Source: Sinorhizobium sp. RAC02 (GTDB lineage: Bacteria > Pseudomonadota > Alphaproteobacteria > Rhizobiales > Rhizobiaceae). From it: a stretch of DNA of 64,000 nt. The stretch spans positions 1,674,001 to 1,738,000 of the forward strand of contig NZ_CP016452.1 of assembly GCF_001713395.1 (NCBI RefSeq). Reading direction: 5' to 3'. A program made the translations under genes and the position numbers. The notes under the pieces were generated by a model. The model saw only the letters and a program-made list of their open reading frames with translations. It did not search any database and was not told the origin of the DNA. Of the stretch, positions 1-8,453 are shown piece after piece. The first letter of the stretch is position 1; every line of letters starts with the position of its first letter.

Positions 1-1682
1 ATCATGTATTTGATCGGCCACAGCCGCTCGTGCAGGCCCCAGGGCAGCGTCCACTGTGGAACATGCAGCTTGCGCGCGATCTGGTTGGTAAGTTCCTGCA
101 GGGCGCCAAAGGGGCACAGCCAGCCGCAATAGGCGCCCCGCCCCCAGAACAGCAGCGCGGCGGCCAGGGAGAACCACAGGATGAAGGTCAGCGGGTCCAG
201 CAGGAAGGCTTGCCAGCTGAAGCCGTTCACGAGACTGCCGAACAGCGCCATCAGGTTGACGACTGAAAGCTGTGCGTTGGCGTACCAGCCGAGGAAGACC
301 AGCGTCACCACCAGGAAGCCCATGCGGAAAATATAGAAGCCGCGCGCGTTCCGAACCGCATAGGTCTGGAAGAAGAACACCCCGGTCAGCACCACGAGCA
401 TGACGCCCAGCACGACGATCTTCAGCGTCGAGTCGCTCCAGATGCGTTTCCACAGCTCCGCCTGCGCGGTTCCCTCGTCACGATCTGCGACAGCGGCGAC
501 GTCCTTTGCCGGCGGCTCAACGGCGCGCAGATATTTTTGTGGCAGCTGGTAAGCGAGATCGAATGTATGAAAGACCTTCTCGATCGGCCCGACCTCGCGT
601 TGCGCCAGGAGTTGGATGCGGAAAGGTTTTGTCGGATCGAAGCCGAGGCCAGCGGGAATGCGGAACAGGTCCATCTCGTTGAATTCCGGCGCGCCGGCAA
701 GCGCAATGGCGCCAAGACGACGATGGTCACGATCACGGAAGCGGACAGAAACATCATCCTGGATAAGCACGATGCGGTCGAAAATGCCGCCACGCACATA
801 ACCCGAGCCTTTGAAGGAGTAGAGCCCGCGCGCCATCACCGCGACGGCATTCTCGCCTTCGCCCAGCCATCCCTCAAGGTTGGACACCTCCGCCGAGCCG
901 AGCAGCGCCTCGCCGATGGCGGGAACAGAGACCAGCGCCGTCTGCATCTCGATGAAGGTGGTTTGCGGCGCTTGCCCAATCGCGCGCTCGCGCGCTCGCT
1001 CGTCGGGATGTTCGGCGAAGGCAGCATTGACCTGCGCCACATCGAGCGACAGCCGGCGCAACGTTCCATCGCCCTCGGCCTCGGCCCAGTCCTGCGGCGA
1101 GGCCGCAGCGGGGTCGATCTCGAAACGCGGGCCGGCATTTTCCACGTCCGGGGCCAGTCCGCCAAGGCCGAGCGCACGCGCGACCTTCAGCCCCGAACGA
1201 ACGATGGAGTCGTCGATTACCATCACCGTCACCGTCGCGCCGGAGATGATATCCACCTCATGCGCCGTGCCGCCGGACTTCGCCTCAGCGACGAGGTCGA
1301 GGCCAGCATAACCGGCAACCAGCGCCTTGATCTTCGCATCTGGAATGCCGATGAGAACGATGGGCTCGGAGTGTTTCACCAACCGGACGCTGACGATCCT
1401 CGCATCCTTGTCCACCGCCACGAGCGTATGGATCGGCTTGCCGGAATAGCCGGTCGTTCCCACAAAATCTGAAGTGATAAAGACCCAGGCGACCGTCTGG
1501 CCGCCCTTCAACACCGGGGCCACCGCCAGATCGTCACGCACCGGGCCGAAGCGCTCCGCGCCCGGCACGAGTTCCGAGGCCGTTGCCCCGGGCAAATACT
1601 CCTGCAACACCGTAGCCGCGCTGGCCGAGACCGCAACGCAAAGGCTGACGCAAAGCAGAAGGACAAGACGGAGGAGTTTCAT
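1..1682 (-). CDS. nosR: NosR/NirI-family membrane flavo-iron-sulfur protein, 5' part only
   Basis: About 560 codons are visible; the C-terminal end lies beyond the left edge. The ATG at 1682 is followed by a signal peptide (MKLLRLVLLLCVSLCVAVSA) and a periplasmic FMN-binding domain whose SGATVT motif (about residues 147-152) carries the threonine that is flavinylated in this family. Membrane segments follow, then CGWLCPFGALQE at about residue 519, a polyferredoxin-type cysteine motif also found in NapH. NosR supports expression and electron supply of nitrous oxide reductase NosZ in the periplasm. NirI has the same architecture, so nosR is the likelier but not the certain name; nosZDFYL would be expected beyond the left edge. 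An FNR/NNR box lies 59 bases upstream of the start. Confidence 0.85.
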   Translation of the reverse strand, partial: MKLLRLVLLLCVSLCVAVSASAATVLQEYLPGATASELVPGAERFGPVRDDLAVAPVLKGGQTVAWVFITSDFVGTTGYSGKPIHTLVAVDKDARIVSVRLVKHSEPIVLIGIPDAKIKALVAGYAGLDLVAEAKSGGTAHEVDIISGATVTVMVIDDSIVRSGLKVARALGLGGLAPDVENAGPRFEIDPAAASPQDWAEAEGDGTLRRLSLDVAQVNAAFAEHPDERARERAIGQAPQTTFIEMQTALVSVPAIGEALLGSAEVSNLEGWLGEGENAVAVMARGLYSFKGSGYVRGGIFDRIVLIQDDVSVRFRDRDHRRLGAIALAGAPEFNEMDLFRIPAGLGFDPTKPFRIQLLAQREVGPIEKVFHTFDLAYQLPQKYLRAVEPPAKDVAAVADRDEGTAQAELWKRIWSDSTLKIVVLGVMLVVLTGVFFFQTYAVRNARGFYIFRMGFLVVTLVFLGWYANAQLSVVNLMALFGSLVNGFSWQAFLLDPLTFILWFSLAAALLFWGRGAYCGWLCPFGALQELTNQIARKLHVPQWTLPWGLHERLWPIKYM

Positions 1683-2002
1683 TCCAGGGCGTTCCAGCAA
1701 ATCGTTGCTGGACCATTGGAGCGTTCATGCAGGACGGTCGTTGACCTGCATCAAACAAGCAACGAATGCCCAATCAAACTCAGGTCTGAACAGAACCCGG
1801 CTACGCCAAGATATTCCGGTGGTATTGAAGGCACTCGAACCATCTACAACGTGGTTCAGCGCAGAGGGTATGGCCCCTAGCCGGCTTGCTTGCCAGGGAT
1901 CCCAAAAGCAGGAGCACAAGGAAAGGCCGGCGCGGCTCAGCGCCGCCAGCGAATGCAGGCCGACCTCTTGAGCCAGACGTGTGCGGAGGAAGAAGAGACG
2001 TC
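1683..2002. other. Intergenic region between nosR and the pentapeptide gene
   Basis: This 320-base stretch carries the nosR promoter with its FNR/NNR box. Short open frames here have no recognisable product and no good ribosome binding site. The part from about 1760 to 2002, downstream of the pentapeptide gene, shows no other signal I can support. Confidence 0.5.
1741..1754 (-). promoter_or_regulatory. FNR/NNR-type operator upstream of nosR
   Basis: TTGACCTGCATCAA matches the FNR/NNR/DNR half-site pattern TTGAY-N4-RTCAA. Its centre is about 65 bases before the nosR start codon. With the usual -41.5 placement, transcription would start near 1706 and leave a leader of about 24 bases. NnrR-type activation by nitric oxide under low oxygen is established for nos genes of rhizobia; its use here is inferred. 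Confidence 0.75.
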
Positions 2003-2713
2003 TCAGTCCCGTGGGCAGGGCCAGGATGCCGGCGCGGTAAGACCTTTCGGAAGCTTGGTCTTGGCGTCGCCACAGGCAATATCGACCTGGGACTGGTCGA
2101 GACCGGCAGCGCCGGACAAATCCAGCCCCTCGATCCGGGTCAATAGCATGAACGCCCTTTCGAAGCCGAGCGTTCCCTTCACGCTTGCCTTGCTGAGATC
2201 GGCGCGCGACAGGTTCGCATAGGCAAAGGTCGCGCCCGAAAGGACCGCCTCGGCAAAGGTCGCGCGGCTGAGGTCCGCCTTCTCGAAACTTGCGTAACGC
2301 AGATCGGCACCATTGAACGTGGCGCGCTGAAGCTCGGCGGATGCAAACGAGGCTCCCTGCGCAACGACGTTCTGAAAGCCCGCCCGATAGGCCTCGACCC
2401 TTGCGAAATTCGCCTTGCCGAGACGCGCATCGGTGAACCAGGCCCGGATCAGGGTCGCCTTCTCCAGGTCGGCCGCGGTCAGATTCGTAGCGCGCATGTC
2501 GGTGAAGCTCAGATCGGCATCACGGAAATTCGCGCCGGCAAAATCGCTTCCGCTCAGCATCAGGTTCTTCTTGCTGCAGGCGCTCCAATCGACTTCCGGC
2601 GCGGGGTCAGCCCGGCAATCTGCGGCATTGGCATCACGGAGAGGAAGGCTCACGGCCATCATCAGAAATGCTGCAACGAAGCCCAAAAACACGCCCTTCT
2701 GCAGTCCGCTCAC
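2003..2713 (-). CDS. Exported pentapeptide-repeat protein
   Basis: The protein has 236 residues. I place the start at the GTG at 2713, because GGGAG lies 8 bases upstream and translation then begins with a clean signal peptide (hydrophobic stretch, then SLPLRDANA before the mature ADC). An upstream TTG at 2746 would add eleven residues. The mature part is a run of A(D/N)LxX repeats (for example GANFRDADLSFTDM, GADLRYASFEKADL, YANLSRADLSKAS), which fold as a right-handed quadrilateral beta-helix in this family. The C-terminus has a separate Cys-containing segment. No enzyme motif is visible. Its position just upstream of nosR, on the same strand, suggests a periplasmic role linked to denitrification, but that is inference. 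Confidence 0.8.
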   Translation of the reverse strand: MSGLQKGVFLGFVAAFLMMAVSLPLRDANAADCRADPAPEVDWSACSKKNLMLSGSDFAGANFRDADLSFTDMRATNLTAADLEKATLIRAWFTDARLGKANFARVEAYRAGFQNVVAQGASFASAELQRATFNGADLRYASFEKADLSRATFAEAVLSGATFAYANLSRADLSKASVKGTLGFERAFMLLTRIEGLDLSGAAGLDQSQVDIACGDAKTKLPKGLTAPASWPCPRD

Positions 2714-2937
2714 CGATGTAACTCCCGTTGCAAATGCTGTTTCCAATCTGACAGCTACTTAAATATGGCGATTAGGAGCCAAATGTCATCAGCCAACTCG
2801 CGGCGGCGGAAACATCAGGCGTTCATCTGCCCTGCGCCATAGGGTAGTCCGGGTCAGATGTTACCATCCGATGAACAACTGCAAAATGGCTACCAGACCG
2901 CACGCGCAACGATCCAACATCGAAGGCCGATCACAGA

Positions 2938-4755
2938 TCATGGCTGACGAGACAAGGTTGCGCTGGAATTTCGGCTGCCTTTGATCCCGCTCGCAGCAAT
3001 CGTCCTGTCACGCCCGTTCGCCTTGGCTTCAAGCAATGCGGCATCGGCTCGTGTTATCAGCGTTTCGATTGAACCGCCCGCCGGGAAGGCCGCCACTCCA
3101 ACCGAAACGGAAACAGTGCCGAGGATCTGACCGGCATGGGAGAGGGCGGCGCTGCTGACCTTCTCGCGCAACGTGTCTGCAAGCGCTACCCCTTCTTCCT
3201 CCCCGAGGGAGGGCAAGAGAACAGTGAATTCCTCACCGCCGAAGCGAAACGCGCTGCCGACTGGGGCACAGGCTTCCCGAAGCGTTTGCCCGACAAACCG
3301 CATGACCAGATCTCCGGCATCGTGTCCGAACTGGTCATTGAAACGCTTGAAATAGTCTATGTCGATCATCAGGCAGACGAGCGGTTCCCCGCTCTCTTCC
3401 CTGATATGCTGCTGCAGCCGTTCATCCAGGAAACGGCGGTTGAAAAGGCCGGTGAGCGGGTCATGCACGGCGAGCGTGGTCAGCTTTTCCCGCAATTGAA
3501 GATTGGCGATCGCCAGGCCAACATTCTCGGCGATCAGTTCCAGATAGAGCCTCGGCCCCATCAATCCAAGTATCTCCTCCCCCTGCTCTTCGAGATATAG
3601 CAGCCCGATCATGTCGCCCTGCGCCGTCAACGGAACGCACAAGGTCGCGGCTTCGGGATGGTCGAGGTGCTGGCAGGGAACGTCGGCGCCGTTGACGCTG
3701 CTGTGATGTGAACGGCCACGGCGCATGCCCCAGCATGCGGCAGCAGGAAAATGCACCGCCGACTGCTTGGGATCGAGCCACGCGCCTGCGCGCACCAGGA
3801 ACGTGTTGCCTTCCTTGAGAACGTACAAGCCGCCGGCAAGACCGGGAAATATCTGCGGGGCGAAGCGCACCACCACGTCGGTCATTTCCTCCTGGTTCTG
3901 ACACGCCTGTACGCGGTGCATCATCTGCAGAATCAGGTCTTTCCTGTGCTGATCCGTCCGCCGCTCAGCATCGAGCCTCTCGCGCTCGATCAGGTTCGTC
4001 CGGAAGATTTCGATGGCCTCGTTCATCTCTCCGATCTCGTCACCCCGGCGCTCGGTCGGCACTTCCACGGTATAGTCCTGTTTGGCCAGCCTGTTCACGG
4101 TTCCCGCCATCCGCAGCAGCGGCATCGCCACCCTTCGCCTCAAGACGAAATAGAGCACGGCAACAAACAGTGCGCCCGTAACCGCAAGCATGATCTCGGC
4201 GACACGGCTCCACCAGTTGCTCCGTGCGCGTGCCGCTTCAAGCTCGGACGTCGCCCGCGTCGCGGTCAGATCGCGAAAATGGGCGACCGTTTGGAGAAGT
4301 GCATTCTGAACCCGCTCATGCTCCGCACCGAAGAGAATGTCCTGCGCTGCGAGCTTGTCTCCGCTCTGGAACCGTTCGATTGCGCTCGCCTCGATTTTGT
4401 CCAGCGCCTCTGCCCCGCTGACGATCTCCGCCAGCGCTTCGGCCTCGGCCGGCACAAGCGCCTGCGCGGCAAGTTTGGTTACGGCCTCCTCTCGGCGCCG
4501 CTCCCTCCCTTCTTCTACGTGAAACGCCTGCAGATGACGCTCTTCCCCCCGCATGACGTACAGCCTTGCTTCATCGCTCATGACCTCGGCACCCAGCGCC
4601 AGTTCTTCGGCCAGCGTGTCGAGCACGAGATGCTCCTCCACCGCGCTGCGCTCCTGAAGGGCGCTGCGTGACGACATGATGAACGCCCCGCCGGAGAGGG
4701 CGGTCAAAACGACGGTGATGCCATAGGCCCAGTTGGTGATCGTGGTGATTCTCAT
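2938..4755 (-). CDS. Membrane-bound diguanylate cyclase (HAMP-GAF-GGDEF)
   Basis: The product is 605 residues. It has a first membrane segment at about residues 10-28, a helical extracytoplasmic sensor region to about 175, a second membrane segment at about 183-207 and a HAMP domain to about 258. A GAF-like domain spans about 285-425 and a GGDEF domain about 430-585. The active-site signature is GGEEF at residues 506-510, an active variant in many cyclases, preceded by DPLTGLFNRRF. The RxxD inhibitory site expected just before it is absent (APVG in its place), so classical product inhibition by c-di-GMP is not expected. It probably makes c-di-GMP in response to an unknown signal. There is no EAL domain. 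Confidence 0.88.
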   Translation of the reverse strand: MRITTITNWAYGITVVLTALSGGAFIMSSRSALQERSAVEEHLVLDTLAEELALGAEVMSDEARLYVMRGEERHLQAFHVEEGRERRREEAVTKLAAQALVPAEAEALAEIVSGAEALDKIEASAIERFQSGDKLAAQDILFGAEHERVQNALLQTVAHFRDLTATRATSELEAARARSNWWSRVAEIMLAVTGALFVAVLYFVLRRRVAMPLLRMAGTVNRLAKQDYTVEVPTERRGDEIGEMNEAIEIFRTNLIERERLDAERRTDQHRKDLILQMMHRVQACQNQEEMTDVVVRFAPQIFPGLAGGLYVLKEGNTFLVRAGAWLDPKQSAVHFPAAACWGMRRGRSHHSSVNGADVPCQHLDHPEAATLCVPLTAQGDMIGLLYLEEQGEEILGLMGPRLYLELIAENVGLAIANLQLREKLTTLAVHDPLTGLFNRRFLDERLQQHIREESGEPLVCLMIDIDYFKRFNDQFGHDAGDLVMRFVGQTLREACAPVGSAFRFGGEEFTVLLPSLGEEEGVALADTLREKVSSAALSHAGQILGTVSVSVGVAAFPAGGSIETLITRADAALLEAKANGRDRTIAASGIKGSRNSSATLSRQP

Positions 4756-4803
4756 GCTCCCACTGTGCCAGCCGCTGCTTGAGGGAGGATTAAGGAAGGC
4801 AGC

Positions 4804-4989
4804 CTAGTATTTCGGTCTCCGGCGCTCTGCTCGCCGAACCTCTTCCGCGCAAGCACGGTTTCCCGGCTGCAGACGCTGATGCGCCTGCGTATTCCGAGCG
4901 CCCTGCCTTCCTTCTTCGCAGGCCTGCGCATTTCCAGTGGGCTTGCCCTGATCCGTCTCCCCTTGGGGAAATCCGATATTGTTGCTCAC
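4804..4989 (-). CDS. Possible small hydrophilic protein
   Basis: A 61-residue frame starts at GTG 4989 and lies upstream of the diguanylate cyclase on the same strand. It is very polar (many Q, G, R and E, two Cys) with no membrane segment or known motif. A GGCGG stretch directly before the start is a poor ribosome binding site. It may be a small conserved protein or a chance frame. The rest of 4756-5121 (about 180 bases outside this frame) shows no other supported feature. Confidence 0.3.
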   Translation of the reverse strand: MSNNIGFPQGETDQGKPTGNAQACEEGRQGARNTQAHQRLQPGNRACAEEVRRAERRRPKY

Positions 4990-5121
4990 CGCCGGCTTTG
5001 ACTTGCTTGGCCCTGGTAGGCGCGTCAGAATCCAGCGGCGATTTTAACCGGAACCCATGGATACATCATGCCCGGTCGCGAGAGGCCAACCGGACCTTGC
5101 ACGCTTAGGCTCAAAGTCCGG

Positions 5122-5355
5122 TCAATCCCCGGGGCCGTAGTCGGGCATCTTGTAGATCGTATCCGACCGCTGCTGAATGTCCGGTGCGAAGACCTTCGTC
5201 ATCCATTCCTCATCCTTAAAGTCCTCGATCGCGACCGATACGAGGTCTTCGCTGCAGCCCAACGACTCTGTTACAGCCTTGGTGAGCGCATCGGCGAGCG
5301 CCCTCTTCTGCTCTTCCGTGCGCCCCTCGACCATCTTGAGTATCACATGTGGCAT
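5122..5355 (-). CDS. 4-oxalocrotonate tautomerase-family protein (PptA-like)
   Basis: The protein has 77 residues. The start at 5355 is fixed by GAGGAG seven bases upstream and by the need for proline directly after the initiator methionine (MPHVILKMVEGRTEEQ). That N-terminal Pro is the catalytic base of the tautomerase superfamily after methionine removal. Length and the C-terminal KMPDYG resemble E. coli PptA. It would tautomerise an enol/keto acid in the cytosol; the substrate is unknown. It is divergent from the threonine aldolase-like gene, with about 265 bases between them in which I see no further gene. Confidence 0.85.
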   Translation of the reverse strand: MPHVILKMVEGRTEEQKRALADALTKAVTESLGCSEDLVSVAIEDFKDEEWMTKVFAPDIQQRSDTIYKMPDYGPGD

Positions 5356-5620
5356 TATTGTCTCCTCGTGGGACGTGTCTGTCGCGGAGGAAGATATGCG
5401 GCCTGAGGGCATGACAAAAGGCCTCATGATCAATCCTCTTCATCGTCGCACCGATAGTCCACACCCCCGCCCAATCGGGTGTGGCCGAGGTTTTACAAGC
5501 GCGCCGCACAAGCGAAGCGGTGAAAGCAACTCGGTCTGCGCCGTTGAGTTTGCAGTGCGGGGTAAGAAGCCGGTAGTCTTTCGCAACTACAGTCCAGCCG
5601 CACGTTTCAAGGACATGTCC

Positions 5621-6691
5621 ATGCCAGAGCACCCTCGCCTTATCGACCTGAGCGCCGACACCGCGACACGGCCGTCCGAGGCCATGCGCCTGGCCATCTG
5701 CGCCGCGCCGGTGGGTGACGAGCAGCGGGGCGAGGATCCGACGACGCTGGCACTGGAGGAGCGCGTCGCCAACCTTCTCGGGCAGCAAAAGGCCTTGTTC
5801 CTGCCTTCCGGCACCATGGCGAACCAGATCGCCTTTATCGTGCACTGCCGACCGGGGGACGAGATCATCTGCGCGGAGAACGCCCATGTATTCGGCTCGG
5901 AGGGGGCGGGAGCCGCCGTGCTTGCCGGCGCACAGTTTCGGCCGCTCGACACGGCCACCGGCATCTTTACGGCCGAGGACGTCGCAAGCCGCCTGCGGGC
6001 GCCGCGCCACCGCTCGCCACGCAGCCGGGTCATCACCATCGAGCAGACCACCAATCGGGGCGGTGGCCGAATCTGGTCGGAAGATGCGATACGCGCGTTG
6101 AAGGGGCTGGCGCTGGAAAATGGGCTCGCGTTGCACATGGATGGGGCACGGTTGCTGAATGCGGCGGTGGCCACGGGCCTGCCGGCGGCGCGTTTCGCGG
6201 CACCCTGCGACAGCGTCTGGATCGATCTTTCCAAAGGGTTGGGATGCCCGGTCGGAGCGGTGCTGGCGGGATCCACCGGATTTATCGAGGAGGCGTTGGT
6301 CTGGAAGCACCGTTTGGGCGGAGCGATGCGGCAGTCCGGCATTCTTGCTGCTGCGGGTCTCTATGCGCTGGATCACAATGTCGAGCGACTTGCGGAGGAT
6401 CATGACAATGCCTGGCGCCTTGCGGCAATCCTCGCAGCGGTGCCCGGACTTCAAGTGCAGCCGGGGGGCGCTGTCACCAACATTCTCTTTCTCGACCTCT
6501 TGGGGACGGGTGTTTCGGCAAGCGCGCTGGCGGAAGCGCTTGCCGGCGAGGCGATCCGCGTCAATGTCGAAGGCCAGCACCGCATCCGCATGGTCACCCA
6601 CCTTGATGTCTCGGCCGACGACGTGGAGGTCGCTGGATGGGCAATCGTCGCGGCGCTGGCGCGCCTGCGGCCCGATCAATCGGGCGGTTGA
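5621..6691 (+). CDS. Low-specificity L-threonine aldolase-like PLP enzyme
   Basis: The protein has 356 residues and belongs to the beta-eliminating lyase/threonine aldolase fold (aspartate aminotransferase fold type I). Characteristic segments are LPSGTMANQIA, HMDGARLLNA and WIDLSKGLGCPVGAVLAG, whose lysine would bind pyridoxal phosphate. Known members split L-threonine or other beta-hydroxy-alpha-amino acids into glycine plus an aldehyde; beta-hydroxyaspartate-type substrates are an alternative. The ATG at 5621 is preferred because AAGGA sits seven bases upstream; an in-frame ATG at 5615 is too close to it. The gene converges on and overlaps the end of the AbrB-type gene by 16 bases. Confidence 0.85.
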   Translation: MPEHPRLIDLSADTATRPSEAMRLAICAAPVGDEQRGEDPTTLALEERVANLLGQQKALFLPSGTMANQIAFIVHCRPGDEIICAENAHVFGSEGAGAAVLAGAQFRPLDTATGIFTAEDVASRLRAPRHRSPRSRVITIEQTTNRGGGRIWSEDAIRALKGLALENGLALHMDGARLLNAAVATGLPAARFAAPCDSVWIDLSKGLGCPVGAVLAGSTGFIEEALVWKHRLGGAMRQSGILAAAGLYALDHNVERLAEDHDNAWRLAAILAAVPGLQVQPGGAVTNILFLDLLGTGVSASALAEALAGEAIRVNVEGQHRIRMVTHLDVSADDVEVAGWAIVAALARLRPDQSGG

Positions 6692-7722
6692 GCCCGCCGC
6701 AGAAAGCGGAAGAGCACCGGCGCACCGAGGATGACCACGAGGATGCGGGTCAAGTGGTGCACGACGACGAAGCTAAGGTCTGCGCCGGAAACGAGCGCCA
6801 GCATCGACATTTCCGCCTGACCGCCGGGAATGAAGGACAGGAAGCCTTCGACGGGCGGGGCAAGGCCGGTCAGCGTCACCAGTTCCGTTACCGCGCCCGC
6901 AAGCGCCGCCAGGATCACCACGAAGGCGGCCCCGCCAGCGACCGTGTCACGCAACTCCCGCATGGTGACGCCGACATAGCTGACGCCGATGCCCATGCCG
7001 ATGAGGAACTGGGCAGCCAGAAGTGCCTCGCGCGGCGGGCGCAGATGCAGGATGCCGGCGAGCGACAGGACGGCCGAAACGAGCAGAGGCCCGAGGATCG
7101 CCGCCCCGAAAAGACCGATCCGCTCGCCGCCCTTCCAGCCGACGAGGGCCGCGACGGCCATGATCACGAGTTCCGACACCGGCAGGTCGGAGGCCGGCGG
7201 GCCGATCGGATGGGTGAGGCCGACGCCGTAGATGTTGACGAGGATGATCGGTGCGACGACCATGATGACCATCAGCCGCGTGACGTGCACCAGCGACAAT
7301 TGCCGGACATTCGCCCCCGCCTCCTGCCCGAAAATCGTCATGTCGGCCGCCCCGCCCGGCATGGCGGCATAGAAGGCAGTCACCGGATCAAAGCCGCAGA
7401 CACGCCGGAAGAAGGGCACGCCGATCAGGCCGATCACCACGATATAGAGGGGAACCAGCGCTACCGAGGCCAGCATCGAGGGTAGCTCGGCCACAAGTGC
7501 TGGCGTGACCGATGTTCCGATCGCCACGCCGAGCACCGAACGCGCCGCGATTGAAACCTGCCCCAGGCCTGCAAGCGGAACGCCACATAACGCGACCACC
7601 AGCGACGCCACCATCGGGCCGAACAGGAACGGCAAAGGCAGATCCAGCAACAGGAAGATGGCAACGCCACCGGCCGAGATCAGGACGGTCATGCAGCGTC
7701 GCAGGAGCAGTGAGTGTTTCAT
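6676..7722 (-). CDS. AbrB-family integral membrane protein
   Basis: The protein has 348 residues and about ten predicted membrane helices. It is built from two similar halves, each with a conserved Pro-Gly-Gly segment: FYAAMPGGAADM in the first and SFIPGGQAEMSM in the second. This is the pattern of the AbrB/DUF-type family often labelled ammonia monooxygenase-like or AbrB transporter. Transport is likely but no substrate is established. It is the last gene of the long minus-strand catabolic block, ten bases after the ABM gene. Its 3' end overlaps the convergent threonine aldolase-like gene, so no terminator fits between them. Confidence 0.8.
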   Translation of the reverse strand: MKHSLLLRRCMTVLISAGGVAIFLLLDLPLPFLFGPMVASLVVALCGVPLAGLGQVSIAARSVLGVAIGTSVTPALVAELPSMLASVALVPLYIVVIGLIGVPFFRRVCGFDPVTAFYAAMPGGAADMTIFGQEAGANVRQLSLVHVTRLMVIMVVAPIILVNIYGVGLTHPIGPPASDLPVSELVIMAVAALVGWKGGERIGLFGAAILGPLLVSAVLSLAGILHLRPPREALLAAQFLIGMGIGVSYVGVTMRELRDTVAGGAAFVVILAALAGAVTELVTLTGLAPPVEGFLSFIPGGQAEMSMLALVSGADLSFVVVHHLTRILVVILGAPVLFRFLRRAQPPD

Positions 7723-7732
7723 GCCTCGCCCG

Positions 7733-8026
7733 TCACAAGCCTATTGCCGCCGAATGGGTCACCACCGGCGGACCGGCGAAATAGGGCGAGGCCAGCGCCC
7801 GCCATTTCTGGAACCCTTCCGAGGCGCGGAAGGTGACCGTGTGATCCTCGATCCGGCGCCATTTCACCAGAAGCCGATAGGTATCCGGCGTTTCGACAAC
7901 CCGGTGCAGCGCCAGATCAAGGCAACCTTCCGCCGCCAGGAAATAGGGCCGCGCCGCCGCGACGGCCGCCTCGAAGCCTGCCGGATCGTTCACCGTGATC
8001 TCGGCGACCTCGATGACGGGGGACAT
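7733..8026 (-). CDS. ABM (antibiotic biosynthesis monooxygenase) domain protein
   Basis: The protein has 97 residues and is a single ferredoxin-like alpha/beta barrel domain: VIEVAEITVNDPAGFEAAV, then a central LHRVVETPDTYRLLVKW and the C-terminal SEGFQKWRALASPYF. Homologues are small dimeric proteins acting as cofactor-free monooxygenases or as accessory proteins of unknown job. The ATG at 8026 has AGGGAGGG four to eleven bases upstream. It lies between the cupin and AbrB genes with gaps of about ten bases, so it is almost certainly co-transcribed. Confidence 0.75.
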   Translation of the reverse strand: MSPVIEVAEITVNDPAGFEAAVAAARPYFLAAEGCLDLALHRVVETPDTYRLLVKWRRIEDHTVTFRASEGFQKWRALASPYFAGPPVVTHSAAIGL

Positions 8027-8037
8027 GGAACCCTCCC

Positions 8038-8445
8038 TCATTTCGGTGCGTGGCCGTGTTCAGCGTCGATGGAGCGGCTTTCGCCGGTGGAGACCATGGT
8101 GCGGGTGGCATCGACCGTGGCGTAGGTCCAGAAGATGCGCATCGGCTTGTCAGAGGCGTTGATGAAGCGGTGCGGCACGTTGGCGGGGATCCACGTCGTG
8201 TCGTTGGTACCGAGGTGATGCTGCACGCCATCGATCTCGGCGATGGCCTCCCCCTCGATCACCATGACGCTTTCCTCGCAATTGTGGAAATGCACACCGA
8301 TGGCGGCGCCCGGATCGAAGGCGGTAATGCCGTTGATCATGCTGGTCGAGCCGCAACGGCGGGTGACGAGTGGCGTGGTGCGCGCACCGCCACCGCGATC
8401 ATTGGTCTTCAGTTCGTGCGGGCGCAGGATGGCAGGTTCGGACAT
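8038..8445 (-). CDS. Cupin-domain protein
   Basis: The protein has 134 residues with one small beta-barrel cupin. Metal-binding motif 1 is seen as GVHFHNCEESVMVIEG (His, His, Glu) and motif 2 as IPANVPHRFINAS (His). The ATG at 8445 has GAGG six bases before it. Such proteins bind a metal and may act as isomerases, dioxygenases or small-molecule sensors; nothing here picks one. It follows the semialdehyde dehydrogenase by eight bases and probably processes or senses a pathway intermediate. Confidence 0.8.
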   Translation of the reverse strand: MSEPAILRPHELKTNDRGGGARTTPLVTRRCGSTSMINGITAFDPGAAIGVHFHNCEESVMVIEGEAIAEIDGVQHHLGTNDTTWIPANVPHRFINASDKPMRIFWTYATVDATRTMVSTGESRSIDAEHGHAPK

Positions 8446-8453
8446 TTGAGACC

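Noticed and set aside
5177..5620. A 148-codon extension of the threonine aldolase-like frame
   Set aside because: It runs antisense through the tautomerase gene and is not conserved in kind; the fold begins right after 5621.
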